A DNA stretch of 64,000 nt, from NCBI RefSeq assembly GCF_025154075.1, contig NZ_JAOAMU010000002.1, positions 242,358 to 306,357 of the forward strand. The letters run 5' to 3'. The notes below the pieces were generated by a model. The model did not search any database. It was given only the letters and a program-made list of their open reading frames with translations, and had not been told where the DNA came from. Position 1 is the stretch's first letter, and every line of letters starts with the position of its first letter. Made by a program: the position numbers and the translations under genes. Source of the stretch: Chryseobacterium herbae (GTDB lineage: Bacteria; Bacteroidota; Bacteroidia; Flavobacteriales; Weeksellaceae). Positions 18,301 through 26,774 of the stretch are shown here, piece by piece.

Positions 18301-19222
18301 TGGTAATTAAATTTCCTGCCGGAAGATTGGCATCTACAGGCTGTACTCTTTTACCGGGACCTTTATCGAAATTAATAAAGTAGTATGAAAAATCTTCGTA
18401 AATATTTTTAAGGTTGTTACTCGTATCCGTTCTGGTATCGGTTCTTTTATAACCGCTTCCGTTGGCATGATCGTACAGATTGTATCCGTTGGGACCCTGA
18501 GCATAAAACAATGCATAGTCTCCGTCATTCCACACATTATCTTCTTCTCCTACAACCTGGATTGCATTTTCCTGAAGCGCGCTGTATTTTGTATCCTGAT
18601 TGTGTTCGGGAAGCATGACCCCTCCATTTCCGTAAATTCTGAAGTTTTTCGGATTTACAGAAGCAGGATTGATCCCGTTATCTTTTAAAAACTGTGCTGT
18701 AATTTTAAATATACCGGATCTGTCTACTTTTATTTTATAAAAACCGCCACTCGAAAGAGGGTTGTTTGTCGTTCCCACTTTGTTTCCATTTCCTGATCTA
18801 TTGTTGGGAGCTGAAGTTTCAGAAATGTTAAATGAAGAAAGTCTAAGGACACGTCCTTTTACATTTTTAAATAAAGAGACGCTGATGCTCGCATACCTTT
18901 CTCCCTCCAGTGTATAATACGCAACATCCGCCACTTCAAATTCAGGCAGTCTTCCTTTGTCAAGATCATAGAGATCTTTATTCGAAACACTTTCCCAGGC
19001 GAGATCCGAAACTTTCAGTTGCTTTTCTCCTATTTTTTGTTTGGTGATGATAAAAACGTTATTTTGGCTGAACGAAAAACCTTCATTTTTGAAATTTGGA
19101 AGATTTAATTTTGTGTCACCAAAATCCAGGATTTTTGAGCCTTCCCATTCTATGGCTTTTCTCTGGGCCCAAAGTGTTGATACAAAAGAGAATAGTAATA
19201 AAAAGGTGATTTTTTGTTTCAT
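15320..19222 (-). CDS. porU: T9SS C-terminal signal peptidase / sortase PorU
   Basis: This 1300-residue secreted protein of the C25 (gingipain-like) cysteine peptidase family removes the C-terminal sorting domain of T9SS cargo and attaches the protein to surface lipopolysaccharide. A signal peptide ends near TLWAQ. The catalytic domain contains VFILGDASFDYKN, FGHGG with the catalytic histidine at residue 790, and STITCEF with the catalytic cysteine at 828. The C-terminus keeps its own sorting-like domain (WPNPFTNKTYVQFEH...), as known for PorU, which itself reaches the surface. It is transcribed with porV and is divergent from gldJ, an arrangement typical of Flavobacteriia. Confidence 0.96.
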   Translation of the reverse strand: MKQKITFLLLFSFVSTLWAQRKAIEWEGSKILDFGDTKLNLPNFKNEGFSFSQNNVFIITKQKIGEKQLKVSDLAWESVSNKDLYDLDKGRLPEFEVADVAYYTLEGERYASISVSLFKNVKGRVLRLSSFNISETSAPNNRSGNGNKVGTTNNPLSSGGFYKIKVDRSGIFKITAQFLKDNGINPASVNPKNFRIYGNGGVMLPEHNQDTKYSALQENAIQVVGEEDNVWNDGDYALFYAQGPNGYNLYDHANGSGYKRTDTRTDTSNNLKNIYEDFSYYFINFDKGPGKRVQPVDANLPAGNLITRYDNYQVVNNDQKNLLKVGRIWVEDAPFTTDKAVTFTTGSPIQAGDVIRYRTQVVGYRAQQNSVQFKINNLNPTPPLAVPANTSTYVYDFYQLKYDGTISNLNGNQITINYAPNISTNPNGAFYFDYAEVQYKDNLAFNGSQMSFRDFSIASGSNTNYGFGVSNATNLEQVWDVTDITNANRRINKAGAGSFNFGYIAADPSFNNEFVAFRADAAFNPQFVERIANQNLSALQNVDYLILTVPEMMGQAQRLASYHQTKNNYTVEIVDPTKIYNEFGSGSRDLTAIRDFVTKLNTGGRLKYVFILGDASFDYKNRISGNSNIVTSYESEQSADFVGSYVTDDYIVMTQPQTTAFIENNLPDIPVGRIPAANVTEAGDMMNKTLAYYNALPGQSSPFGEWRMKLDFVVDDDQDGGSPFHNVMNATLASVFEQPGQLELKEYNVRKLYLDAFPAQSTAGGQRYPQVTQAISNDIGNSLYLFYFGHGGINGWAQERVLTSTEIQNSNNFSNVYSRFPFVSTITCEFTLWDEPGTSSAGEQFIKLKQGGASAMITSSRAIGVDYGRLFTDTYTKSIFKLTNDDFETLGYAHLIAKKQKGANIDHLKVNFLGDPAMKLSRPQRNLVIDGIESPVPGLIRGLDFIKVKGHINNPNGTVNTTFNGRVSIHIFDKRLNKKTLNNDGTLVPATMDYTEEGSAIVKASGMAVNGVFTVEFYVPKDINYAVGQGRILGYADNKGTDVFNNQPVQVGDINPNGINDSEPPKVKLYMNNTNFADGGITNQNPMLLACVTDDTGINSTGSGVGHDITVYLDGQIINTVVLNDFFASGEGNGCLSPSLADYQKGNVTYPFRNLAIGQHQLTFKVWDINNNSTSATLNFEVKDEADQHLIINRPLNWPNPFTNKTYVQFEHNCDDILDVNVQIYTITGKLVRTLSQAVVAEPFLQGFRTPRQAIEWDGRDDFGATVAKGTYIFKIFAKSQNQEKCKGSATAVEKMVLLK

Positions 19223-19386
19223 GTCTGTTATTGAAATTTCCGAATTACAAATAAAATGAAAATTTTAGAATTAAATTGTGATACAATAAAATTAATTTGT
19301 TAACGTTTTTCAAAAAAATCAAATGTTTACTTGATTTATTGAATAATTTATTTTTTCTTTGTACTTTGAAAATATTTATATCGACT

Positions 19387-20988
19387 ATGAAAAAACTAAA
19401 GTTGTTTTCATTAATAGCATTAAGTTCTACACTTGCATTAACCAGCTGTGGCGGATCCGGGACCAGCAAAGGAGGCGGTACTAAAAAATTTGTCAGCAAG
19501 ACGGGTTGGAAACCAAACGAAAAACAAGGTTGGTTTTTTGCAGGAAAGCAACAAAAACAGAAGGGGTGGCCAGGAATGGTATATGTAGAAGGTGGAACTT
19601 TTACAATGGGATTAGTGAAAGATGATGTTATGCATGATTGGAATAACACACCGCGCAGAATGCAGGTGAGTTCATTCTTTATCGGAGAAACAGAAATTAC
19701 TAACTACGAATACCGCGAATACCTTACATGGTTGAAGTACGTATTTCCACCTAGTGATCCTAGCTTCAAGGAGATCTATAACGGCGCTTTGCCAGATACT
19801 CTTTTATGGGATAATAAACTCGCTAGAAACGATTATAATGAAACATATCTGCGCTCGCCAGAATTCGATTACTACCCGGTAGTAGGAGTTTCCTGGACTC
19901 AGGCAAACAGATATTGTGAATGGCTTACAGACAGAGCAAATGAAAAAGCTTTGATGCAGGCCGGAGTTATTGCTAAAGATTTGTATATCAACGAATCCAA
20001 TAACCAGGGAGGAACAGCATTCAACATGGATAAATTCAAAGCGAATGATCCGGAAATGCAGGGATATATCAACGAGAAAAGAATGCAGCAAAAATCTGGT
20101 ATGAAAACAACCAACCAGAGACTTCTTTCTGCAAACAGAGCTCCAAACTCTTCAATGGTTCAGAAGTTCAGACTTCCTACCGAAGTAGAATGGGAATATG
20201 CAGCTCTTGGTATGGCTAAAAACAGAGAATATAACCAATACAAAGGTAAGAAACCTGAGATCGAAAGATTAAGAGGTACCAAAGGAAGAGACAAAGGAAT
20301 GTTCCTTGAAAACTTCAAAATGGGTACAGGTGACTATTCAGGTATTGCAGGATGGAAAAACGACGGATCTGCTCAAACTGCAGATGTAAGACAATACCCA
20401 TCTAACGATCTTGGAATCTACGGTATGTACGGAAACGTTTCTGAATGGACGGCTGATGTTTACAGACCTATCATCGATGAAGATTTCAGTGATTTCAATT
20501 ACTACAGAGGGAACATGCCTCAGGCTGTTGTAAGAAACGGTGACGGAACTTACAAAATGATCGACGAAGGAACTATCAAGTATGATACGTTAGCCGACGG
20601 AAGATTAGTGTACAGAGGGCTTCCAGGACAGTTTGAAAGAGAAACTATCGCTGACTACAGAAACTACAGAGATGGAGACAGACAGTCTTCTTTAGAATAC
20701 TACAGAGCTTCAGACTCAGCCGCTGCTTATGATATGTACAACTCTCCTCAAAAGAGATTTGTAGTAGATGCAGGAGGCAGAGTGAAAATGATGAAAGATA
20801 CTAAAGACAGAACTTCAGCTATGTCGAACGACGTAAGAGTTGTAAAAGGTGGTTCTTGGCAGGATACAGCATATTGGCTGGATCCGGGACAAAGAAGATA
20901 CAAAAACCAGGGCAAAGCTTACGGATGGATTGGCTTCCGTGTTGCACAGGATGCTAGAGCTAGCGACAAGAGCAGAACTAGAAGATAA
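19387..20988 (+). CDS. gldJ: Gliding motility / T9SS lipoprotein GldJ
   Basis: GldJ is a 533-residue outer-membrane lipoprotein needed for gliding and for stability of the GldK/T9SS ring components. The signal peptide has lipobox LTSC with the acylated cysteine at residue 21. The body is a formylglycine-generating-enzyme (SUMF1-like) fold: MVYVEGGTFTMG, VGVSWTQANRYCEWLT, FRLPTEVEWEYAALG, YGMYGNVSEWTADVY and VVKGGSWQDTAYWL...WIGFRVAQDA. GldJ is not known to be an enzyme. The frame is open upstream, but ATG 19387 gives the correct signal peptide. A strong terminator follows. Confidence 0.95.
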   Translation: MKKLKLFSLIALSSTLALTSCGGSGTSKGGGTKKFVSKTGWKPNEKQGWFFAGKQQKQKGWPGMVYVEGGTFTMGLVKDDVMHDWNNTPRRMQVSSFFIGETEITNYEYREYLTWLKYVFPPSDPSFKEIYNGALPDTLLWDNKLARNDYNETYLRSPEFDYYPVVGVSWTQANRYCEWLTDRANEKALMQAGVIAKDLYINESNNQGGTAFNMDKFKANDPEMQGYINEKRMQQKSGMKTTNQRLLSANRAPNSSMVQKFRLPTEVEWEYAALGMAKNREYNQYKGKKPEIERLRGTKGRDKGMFLENFKMGTGDYSGIAGWKNDGSAQTADVRQYPSNDLGIYGMYGNVSEWTADVYRPIIDEDFSDFNYYRGNMPQAVVRNGDGTYKMIDEGTIKYDTLADGRLVYRGLPGQFERETIADYRNYRDGDRQSSLEYYRASDSAAAYDMYNSPQKRFVVDAGGRVKMMKDTKDRTSAMSNDVRVVKGGSWQDTAYWLDPGQRRYKNQGKAYGWIGFRVAQDARASDKSRTRR

Positions 20989-21006
20989 TATTATCAAAAT
21001 ACTTAT

Positions 21007-21038
21007 AAAAAACCTTCCGGATTTCCGGAAGGTTTTTT
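21007..21038 (+). terminator. Terminator of gldJ
   Basis: A perfect 14-bp stem AAAAAACCTTCCGG / CCGGAAGGTTTTTT has a 4-nt loop and a T run. A TATTTTTG box (21039-21046) overlaps its 3' end and may be the murF promoter. Confidence 0.88.
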
Positions 21039-21050
21039 TATTTTTGAACT

Positions 21051-22322
21051 ATGAATATAGAACAGTTTTATCCTTTATTTTTAAAGTCAGATAAAGTAAC
21101 GATCGACAGCAGAAAAGTCGGGAAGAATGATATTTTCTTTGCCTTTTCAGGTGATAATTTCAATGCTGCAACCCTAGCAGAAAAAGCCGCTGACGATGGT
21201 GCTCTGGCCTCGATCGTAGAGCAGCCGGAATTTGAAAATAAAGACCGAAACATTTTCTATGTTCCGTCTACCCTTGAATTTCTGCAGCAGCTTGCCGTTT
21301 ACCACAGAAATAAGCTTAATATTCCAATCATTGGACTGACCGGCAGCAATGGAAAGACCACTACCAAAGAGATCGTCCATGCAGTACTTTCGGAGAAATT
21401 CAATGTACAATATACCTACGGAAATTTAAATAATCACATCGGAGTTCCACTCACGATTCTTTCCATTAAACCGGAACATGAAATGGCGGTTATCGAAATG
21501 GGCGCCAATCATCAGAAGGAAATAGAACTTCTCTGTACCATTTCCCAGCCTGATTTCGGATATATTACCAATTTTGGGAAAGCCCATCTGGAAGGCTTCG
21601 GAGGATTTGAAGGCGTGATAAAAGGTAAATCTGAATTGTATGATTATCTAAAAAGCAATAACAGAACTATTGTCGTCAATGAGAATGATCCAGTTCAGGC
21701 AGAGAAAACTCAAAAATATAGTCCAAAAATTACCTTTGGAAAAGAGAATTCAGATTATCAGTTCGGACTGTTCTCAGAAGAGCATTTTGTAGGCCTTGAA
21801 TTTAAGGGAGTAAAAGCAGTGTCAAAACTGACCGGAGAATATAATTTTACCAATCTGTGTGCGGCAGCCAGCCTTGGTCTTCATTTTGGCATTAGCTTCG
21901 AAAAAATAAAACATGCCGTTGAAAACTATACGCCAACCAATATGCGTTCGCAGGTGGTGAAAAAAGAGGGGAGAACATTAGTACTCGATACCTACAATGC
22001 CAATCCAAGCTCGATGGCGGCTTCTCTGCATAACTTTGTTACGTTCGAAGGCAGCAAGACCATTATTATAGGAGATATGCTTGAATTGGGTACAGAGAGC
22101 GAGAAAGAACATCAGAACATCTTAGATCTTGCTCTTGAATTGAATTTTGACCAGATTATTACTGTAGGAAAACATTTTAAAACCGTCAATCCTTCAGCAT
22201 TGTCTTTTGACAATACTGCAGAACTGATAGAATATCTTCAGCAGAATAAAATCCAGTCTGAAAATATCCTGTTAAAAGGGTCAAGAGGAATTGCTCTTGA
22301 AAAATCGATAGACTTTATTTAA
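21051..22322 (+). CDS. murF: UDP-N-acetylmuramoyl-tripeptide--D-alanyl-D-alanine ligase (MurF)
   Basis: This 423-residue cytoplasmic Mur ligase adds D-Ala-D-Ala to the UDP-MurNAc tripeptide in peptidoglycan synthesis. Signatures are the ATP-binding GLTGSNGKTTTKE near residues 96-108, AVIEMGANHQKEIELLC, ITNFGKAHLEGFGG and VLDTYNANPSSM, and the C-terminal ligase domain ends LLKGSRGIALEKSID. It starts 13 bp after the gldJ terminator, with a possible promoter box only 4 nt before the ATG, so the mRNA may be nearly leaderless. The last 8 bp overlap the convergent Nudix gene. Confidence 0.96.
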   Translation: MNIEQFYPLFLKSDKVTIDSRKVGKNDIFFAFSGDNFNAATLAEKAADDGALASIVEQPEFENKDRNIFYVPSTLEFLQQLAVYHRNKLNIPIIGLTGSNGKTTTKEIVHAVLSEKFNVQYTYGNLNNHIGVPLTILSIKPEHEMAVIEMGANHQKEIELLCTISQPDFGYITNFGKAHLEGFGGFEGVIKGKSELYDYLKSNNRTIVVNENDPVQAEKTQKYSPKITFGKENSDYQFGLFSEEHFVGLEFKGVKAVSKLTGEYNFTNLCAAASLGLHFGISFEKIKHAVENYTPTNMRSQVVKKEGRTLVLDTYNANPSSMAASLHNFVTFEGSKTIIIGDMLELGTESEKEHQNILDLALELNFDQIITVGKHFKTVNPSALSFDNTAELIEYLQQNKIQSENILLKGSRGIALEKSIDFI

Positions 22323-22926
22323 GCTTCAGATTCCAGAAATCGTTTACAATAAGTTTGATATTCTGGAAAGTGCTTGGGAAAACTTCATCCTCAATCTGGG
22401 CGGTGTTTTTCCAGGCTACTTCAGTGATGCCCTCCTCGATTTGCGGTTTCGAGGTATCTTCACCATTGAAGTTCATTTCAAACCAATGCGTGCATTTAAG
22501 GATCTTTTCGCCGTTTCTTTCGATATAAATATGATAAGTCGTATTGATGAATTTTACAAGCTCAACGTCTTTGAGACCGGTTTCCTCCTCAATCTCTCTT
22601 ATGGCAGATTCCTCGCGGGATTCCCCTTTTTCCATCTTACCTTTCGGCAGATCCCATTTGCCTAAACGTTTGATAAAAAGAAGCTCTCCCTGAGGATTGC
22701 TCACAAGGCCTCCCGCAGCTTCTATGATTCTGAAAAGTTTTTCAAACTCCTTCCAGATCTCTTCAATATTCTCACCGAAAACATTCAGTTCTTTTACAGA
22801 AGTGTTTTCCAAAATATCCAATGCCATCTCTAAAGTTGTGAAACTTTCGTACCTAAGTTCTTTTTCAAGATGCTCGGGATGCTTAGACACCAATAATTTT
22901 TTTTCGTTCACAAAAACTTTATACAT
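22315..22926 (-). CDS. Nudix hydrolase
   Basis: The 203-residue protein has a complete Nudix box at residues 96-118: G96, E102, R110-E111, E114-E115 and G117 fit the GX5EX7REUXEEXGU pattern. It hydrolyses a nucleoside diphosphate linked to another moiety; the substrate cannot be told. The first roughly 65 residues form a helical N-terminal extension (KHPEHLEKELRYESFTTLE) seen in a Bacteroidota subgroup. It is convergent with murF and divergent from the SRPBCC-like gene, with back-to-back promoter boxes between them. Confidence 0.88.
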   Translation of the reverse strand: MYKVFVNEKKLLVSKHPEHLEKELRYESFTTLEMALDILENTSVKELNVFGENIEEIWKEFEKLFRIIEAAGGLVSNPQGELLFIKRLGKWDLPKGKMEKGESREESAIREIEEETGLKDVELVKFINTTYHIYIERNGEKILKCTHWFEMNFNGEDTSKPQIEEGITEVAWKNTAQIEDEVFPSTFQNIKLIVNDFWNLKLK

Positions 22927-22962
22927 ATATTTGTAAGAATTAAGAATTTAAATACAAAAATA
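22926..22962. promoter_or_regulatory. Overlapping divergent promoters
   Basis: The plus strand has TATATTTG at 22926-22933, for the gene at 22967. The minus strand has TATTTTTG at 22962-22955, for the Nudix gene starting at 22926. Both match TAnnTTTG, and they face away within 37 bp, so initiation at one may hinder the other. Confidence 0.5.
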
Positions 22963-22966
22963 AAAA

Positions 22967-23356
22967 ATGAATTTAGAAGGACGAAAGATTATTGTCAATA
23001 AATCATCTAAAGAATTGTCTGAAATATTGAAATCGCCTGAAAACTATAAAGATTTTATGCCGGACGGTCTTCAGAAATTCGAAACAAGAGACAACGGATT
23101 CAAATTCGGTCTTCAGGGAATGCCTGAAATTGCTTTGAAAATAGATGAAGTGACGGAGCAGAAAGCTGTTTTGAAGTCAGCAAGCTCAAGTCTGGATTTT
23201 ACATTAACGGCCGCTTTAAACCCTGTTAATGATACTCAGACTGAAGTTCAGATGCTTTTTGAAGGAAAGTTTAATCCTTTTATCAAAATGATGGTAGAAA
23301 AGCCACTTCAAAACTTTATCAATACACTCACCGATAAGATCGAAGTTTACAAATAA
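22967..23356 (+). CDS. SRPBCC-like small protein
   Basis: This 129-residue soluble protein shows an alternating pattern suggesting the START/polyketide-cyclase (SRPBCC) fold: VNKSSKELSEILKSPENYKDFMPDG, then strands GFKFGLQGMPEIALKIDEV and AVLKSASSSLDFTLTAAL, and the long C-terminal helix MMVEKPLQNFINTLTDKIEVY. Such folds bind hydrophobic ligands in a deep cavity. In flavobacteria I associate such a gene with Nudix neighbours, as here. No catalytic residues were identified. It has its own terminator. Confidence 0.7.
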   Translation: MNLEGRKIIVNKSSKELSEILKSPENYKDFMPDGLQKFETRDNGFKFGLQGMPEIALKIDEVTEQKAVLKSASSSLDFTLTAALNPVNDTQTEVQMLFEGKFNPFIKMMVEKPLQNFINTLTDKIEVYK

Positions 23357-23361
23357 ATAGG

Positions 23362-23386
23362 AGTCCTGAATTTTCAGGACTTTTTT
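23362..23386 (+). terminator. Terminator of the SRPBCC-like gene
   Basis: The perfect 8-bp stem AGTCCTGA / TCAGGACT has a 4-nt loop and a run of six T. Confidence 0.85.
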
Positions 23387-23399
23387 ATTGCTGTATGGG

Positions 23400-23607
23400 A
23401 TGTGGGTTTGAGAGTTTGAGAGTTTGAGAGTTTCGGGGTACGTGATGCGAGATACGGGTTGGAGAGTCGGAGAGTTTTGGGTTGGAGAGTTTGAGGGTTT
23501 GAGAGTATATGGGTGTGAAACCGGTTGGTGATAATTAAGCTAACGAGTTATTGTCTAATGTCTGATGTCTCATGTCTGAAATCTCATGTCTGAAATCTGA
23601 TGTCTGA
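23400..23607. repeat. Stuttering repeat island with the left arm of a 77-bp inverted repeat
   Basis: The island opens with GTTTGAGAGTTTGAGAGTTT-type repeats. Positions 23480-23556 are exactly complementary to 28312-28388. After that come degenerate copies of TGTCTGATGTCTCATGTCTG. No gene seen. Confidence 0.85.
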
Positions 23608-23614
23608 TTTAAAA

Positions 23615-24658
23615 TCAACAAATTAACCCCGAGCTATGATCTGCTGTGCTTCCGGTGGCAGAAGCCAGTACATTGATTTCATTATTAAACCTTAGAACAC
23701 CCATAAAGGCGAAGATCAGTGCTTCTTTAAAATCAATGATCTCCTTTTCCGGAATAATGATTGCAGATTCTGTTTTTTCTCTGATTTTTTCAATCAGGAA
23801 AGTATTGTAAGTGCCTCCTCCAGTGAAGAGGATGTTTTGTAAATTGTTTTTATTAATGACCTCTGAAATCTGATGAGCGACATGTTCAGTAAAAGTCGCC
23901 ATAGCATTTACTGTTTCAATGTTCTCCAATAACGGGAAAATATGTTCACAGCACCATTCAATGCCTAATGATTTGGGATGTGACCGGCTGTAGAACTCAA
24001 TAGAATTAAGCTTTGTTAAAAGATCTTGATCAATCGCACCTTTTCTCGCCAGGTCACCATTTTCGTCAAAATTTTTATTGAATTTCTGCGCAAGCCTGTT
24101 CAGTACAATATTAACCGGGGCAATATCAAATGCTATTCTTTTACCATCCTGTTTTAAGGAGATATTGGAAAACCCACCTAAGTTGAGGCATGCATCATAT
24201 TCAGAAAAGAGCAATTCATCTCCGATAGGGACTAAAGGCGCCCCGTTTCCTCCCATCAAAACATCCTGACTTCTGAAATCATAAATAACAGGAGAACCTG
24301 TCTGTACTTTTATGGCTCTTCCGTCTCCGATCTGTAGCGTAAACTTTCTTTGGGGCTGATGAAAAACCGTATGCCCATGGGAAGCAATCAGATCAATATG
24401 TTCAAGTTGATTGTTGTCAATGAATTCTCTGACCTTTTCACCAAGATAAAAGCCGTATTCAGCATGAAGTTCCAGTAATTCTTCTGGAGATAAATGAATG
24501 GAGTTTCTGAGCTTTTCTTCCCAGTTTTCAGGATAGGGAAGGGTTTCTGCTTTAAGGATCTGAAAATTCCAGTCGTTCTGTTTCTCAAAAGCGGCAAAAC
24601 ATATATCCAGACCGTCCAGACTGGTTCCGGACATCAGCCCAATAGCCTGAAACCTCAT
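23615..24658 (-). CDS. anmK: Anhydro-N-acetylmuramic acid kinase (AnmK)
   Basis: This 347-residue cytoplasmic enzyme cleaves and phosphorylates 1,6-anhydroMurNAc to MurNAc-6-phosphate in cell-wall recycling. Signatures are IGLMSGTSLDGLDICF at the N-terminus, SHGHTVFHQP, QIGDGRAI, NLGGFSNIS and FTGGGTYN; an ATP-site region follows. Length is normal. It starts 1 bp after the lptC stop, so it is translationally coupled to lptC and the barrel gene upstream. Confidence 0.95.
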   Translation of the reverse strand: MRFQAIGLMSGTSLDGLDICFAAFEKQNDWNFQILKAETLPYPENWEEKLRNSIHLSPEELLELHAEYGFYLGEKVREFIDNNQLEHIDLIASHGHTVFHQPQRKFTLQIGDGRAIKVQTGSPVIYDFRSQDVLMGGNGAPLVPIGDELLFSEYDACLNLGGFSNISLKQDGKRIAFDIAPVNIVLNRLAQKFNKNFDENGDLARKGAIDQDLLTKLNSIEFYSRSHPKSLGIEWCCEHIFPLLENIETVNAMATFTEHVAHQISEVINKNNLQNILFTGGGTYNTFLIEKIREKTESAIIIPEKEIIDFKEALIFAFMGVLRFNNEINVLASATGSTADHSSGLIC

Positions 24659-24659
24659 A

Positions 24660-25256
24660 TTACTGTGGTGTTTTTTTTTCTTCTAGTCTTTTTGTACTGA
24701 AGTCTCCGGAATTATTGAAGAAAGTATATTCCGAGAAATCATCTTTAGCGGTCATTCCATTGGCGCCTACAAGGGTAGAGCCGTCTTCCATGGTAACGTA
24801 TACCGTGTCTTTGGTGTAGATTCTGTTCTTTCTTTGATCCCAATAAATGCTTTGCATGGCAAAACGCTGTCCTTCATTGGTCGTGATCCTTACATCACCT
24901 TTTGCTTCGTAGAATTTTTTATATTCAAAAATACGGGCGTATTTGGCTGTAATTTTACCTGGGACTTTAGGTTTCTTTTTATCGAAAAACTCGATGTTGA
25001 TTCCTTTTCTGGCCACTACATAAGGACTGTCGATCAATTCATATTTTTCAATGATCGGAGCTTTGGCCTTTAATGAGATAAACCCGGAATCCCTCTGGAT
25101 AATATTGGCATTATTGATGATCTGTGAAGGGAAGTTCTTGCTTTTACTTCCGTTGGCCTTGGTAAGGTCCTCCTCGCAGGATGTCAGTATAAAAAATATA
25201 GCACAACTAAAAAGGCATGCTATATTTTTATATGATATTTTTATTGAAAAATTCAT
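24660..25256 (-). CDS. lptC: LPS-export protein LptC, lipoprotein form
   Basis: The protein of about 198 residues has a signal peptide with lipobox LTSC and a mature part of repeated beta-strands (VVARKGINIEFFDKK, ITAKYARIFEYKKFYEAKGDV, MQSIYWDQRKNRIYTKDTVYV). This is the LptC/OstA jelly-roll pattern. LptC takes lipopolysaccharide from LptBFG and passes it to the periplasmic bridge. Most proteobacterial LptC use a membrane helix; in Bacteroidota a lipid anchor is common. ATG 25256 is preferred because it follows the previous stop by 1 bp and gives the signal peptide. Confidence 0.85.
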   Translation of the reverse strand: MNFSIKISYKNIACLFSCAIFFILTSCEEDLTKANGSKSKNFPSQIINNANIIQRDSGFISLKAKAPIIEKYELIDSPYVVARKGINIEFFDKKKPKVPGKITAKYARIFEYKKFYEAKGDVRITTNEGQRFAMQSIYWDQRKNRIYTKDTVYVTMEDGSTLVGANGMTAKDDFSEYTFFNNSGDFSTKRLEEKKTPQ

Positions 25257-25257
25257 T

Positions 25258-26580
25258 TTAGTTGTAAAGAGTCTTTCTGAACCATCTGTCAGCAAAATTG
25301 AAACCGATTCTCAGGTTGATATAATTCTGATTGATCAGGTCGTTTTTAAGAGTTCCTCTTTTTCCTAGTTCTACACCTACTTCAAGACCACTCATTCTGG
25401 TGATACTGCTTGTTTTGAATGGAAGCATTACCCCGGCAGAGATTCCAAATTTATTGATGCTGTTGCCATCTATCTTAAGGTTTCCTCTTTCATAAAACGC
25501 TCCATATCTGTAGATCACTCTTGAGAAATAATTTCTGAAGTTGTTGTAATTCGGCAGGTACCATCCTCCGGCAGAGATTCTGTACGTATCCTGGAAGTCA
25601 AAAGTCTTTCCGAAATAAGAAATATCTTCTCCTTTTTTATAGTCAAGCTGTCCTGAAACAAACCATTGGTTTTCGCTTCCGTAACCTACCCCTAAGGATG
25701 CCTGTAATGGAAGAAGGTTTTTAGAACTCGTCGTTTTCTTTTCTATAACAGTTTCCATAGCCTTAACACTTTCAGCAGCATCAGAATATCTGTAGGTACT
25801 GTTGGTATAGTCAGTAGTCATGTTACTGGTATTTCCAAAGGTAGCAGTTGCCCCGATGGTCAATTTTTTGTCAGTACGTGTATTCAGACTCTGGTAGCTT
25901 CCACCCAGGGTGAAGTTAAAGTTTTTAATACTGTTTTTGGTTTCGTAACCGTTGATGTATTCAGCATTTGCAACACCGTTTTTATCATAAGATTTAAGCT
26001 CATTCAGGTCGTAAAGATTTCCAAAATATAAATTGGCTCTCAAACCTACAGCAAAATTCTGGTCGATTTTATAAGAAACGGCTGCCTGTGCAGTGTTTAG
26101 AGTTCCACTTCCTTTAAAACGATTGGTATAATATCCTCCCTCAGAGTTGTTGGGGTCGGTAGTATTATAGTTTTTGGAGTTTAGAATATCATAGCTTTTA
26201 GAGCTGTATGGCTGATAGGAAATCCCCATTTTTACCTTTGGCGACAAAGGAAAGGCTATTGCAATATTAGAAAGATACGTAGAATGTTTGGTAGACTTCG
26301 TATCGTTGTAATTAGTTTTGAAGTAATTGTTTTCGTTGGTAGCTTCCAGTCTGATACTTGTAAGCTCGAAATTAGAGTTATTCGCAGGGTTTGCGAAATT
26401 GAAGCTGCTCGTGAAATCACTGATATAAGCAGTAGATATACCACCCATAGAGGCAGTTTCAATAGTATTATCATATTTTACATCTCCAATTCCATAAGTT
26501 GCATACGGAGAGTTACTTATACTCTGTGCATTTAGGAAGTATCCAACTGATATGAATGATACCGCAAAGATTTTTTTCAT
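25258..26580 (-). CDS. Outer-membrane beta-barrel protein, FadL/OmpP1-like
   Basis: The 440-residue protein has a signal peptide ending near LNAQS. The mature start SPYATYGIGDVKYDNTIETASMGGIS resembles FadL/PorV-type barrels, with a glycine-rich N-terminal plug-like segment (ASMGG, FANPANNSNF). Many amphipathic strands follow. The C-terminus is INLRIGFNFADRWFRKTLYN. It is translationally coupled to lptC (1-bp gap), so a role in envelope lipid handling is plausible; the substrate is unknown. Confidence 0.75.
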   Translation of the reverse strand: MKKIFAVSFISVGYFLNAQSISNSPYATYGIGDVKYDNTIETASMGGISTAYISDFTSSFNFANPANNSNFELTSIRLEATNENNYFKTNYNDTKSTKHSTYLSNIAIAFPLSPKVKMGISYQPYSSKSYDILNSKNYNTTDPNNSEGGYYTNRFKGSGTLNTAQAAVSYKIDQNFAVGLRANLYFGNLYDLNELKSYDKNGVANAEYINGYETKNSIKNFNFTLGGSYQSLNTRTDKKLTIGATATFGNTSNMTTDYTNSTYRYSDAAESVKAMETVIEKKTTSSKNLLPLQASLGVGYGSENQWFVSGQLDYKKGEDISYFGKTFDFQDTYRISAGGWYLPNYNNFRNYFSRVIYRYGAFYERGNLKIDGNSINKFGISAGVMLPFKTSSITRMSGLEVGVELGKRGTLKNDLINQNYINLRIGFNFADRWFRKTLYN

Positions 26581-26721
26581 TCTTTATTTTTAAAACAATG
26601 CGCAAATATCTTAAATATTAATGAATTGTAAAAATTATAAGTGGTTAAAGTTTGTTAAGGGCCTATCTTTAAAAGAAAAATGCAATTTTTCACGAATAAA
26701 AATAGCAATTCTATTATAAGG

Positions 26722-26756
26722 AAAAGACCATTCATATGCGGTGAATGGTCCTTTTT
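26722..26756 (-). terminator. Terminator of the aldehyde dehydrogenase gene
   Basis: The perfect 9-bp stem GACCATTCA / TGAATGGTC has a 7-nt loop and A/T tails on both sides. It lies 19 bp beyond the stop at 26775. Confidence 0.75.
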
Positions 26757-26774
26757 AAGTCTTAAATAGGTAAA

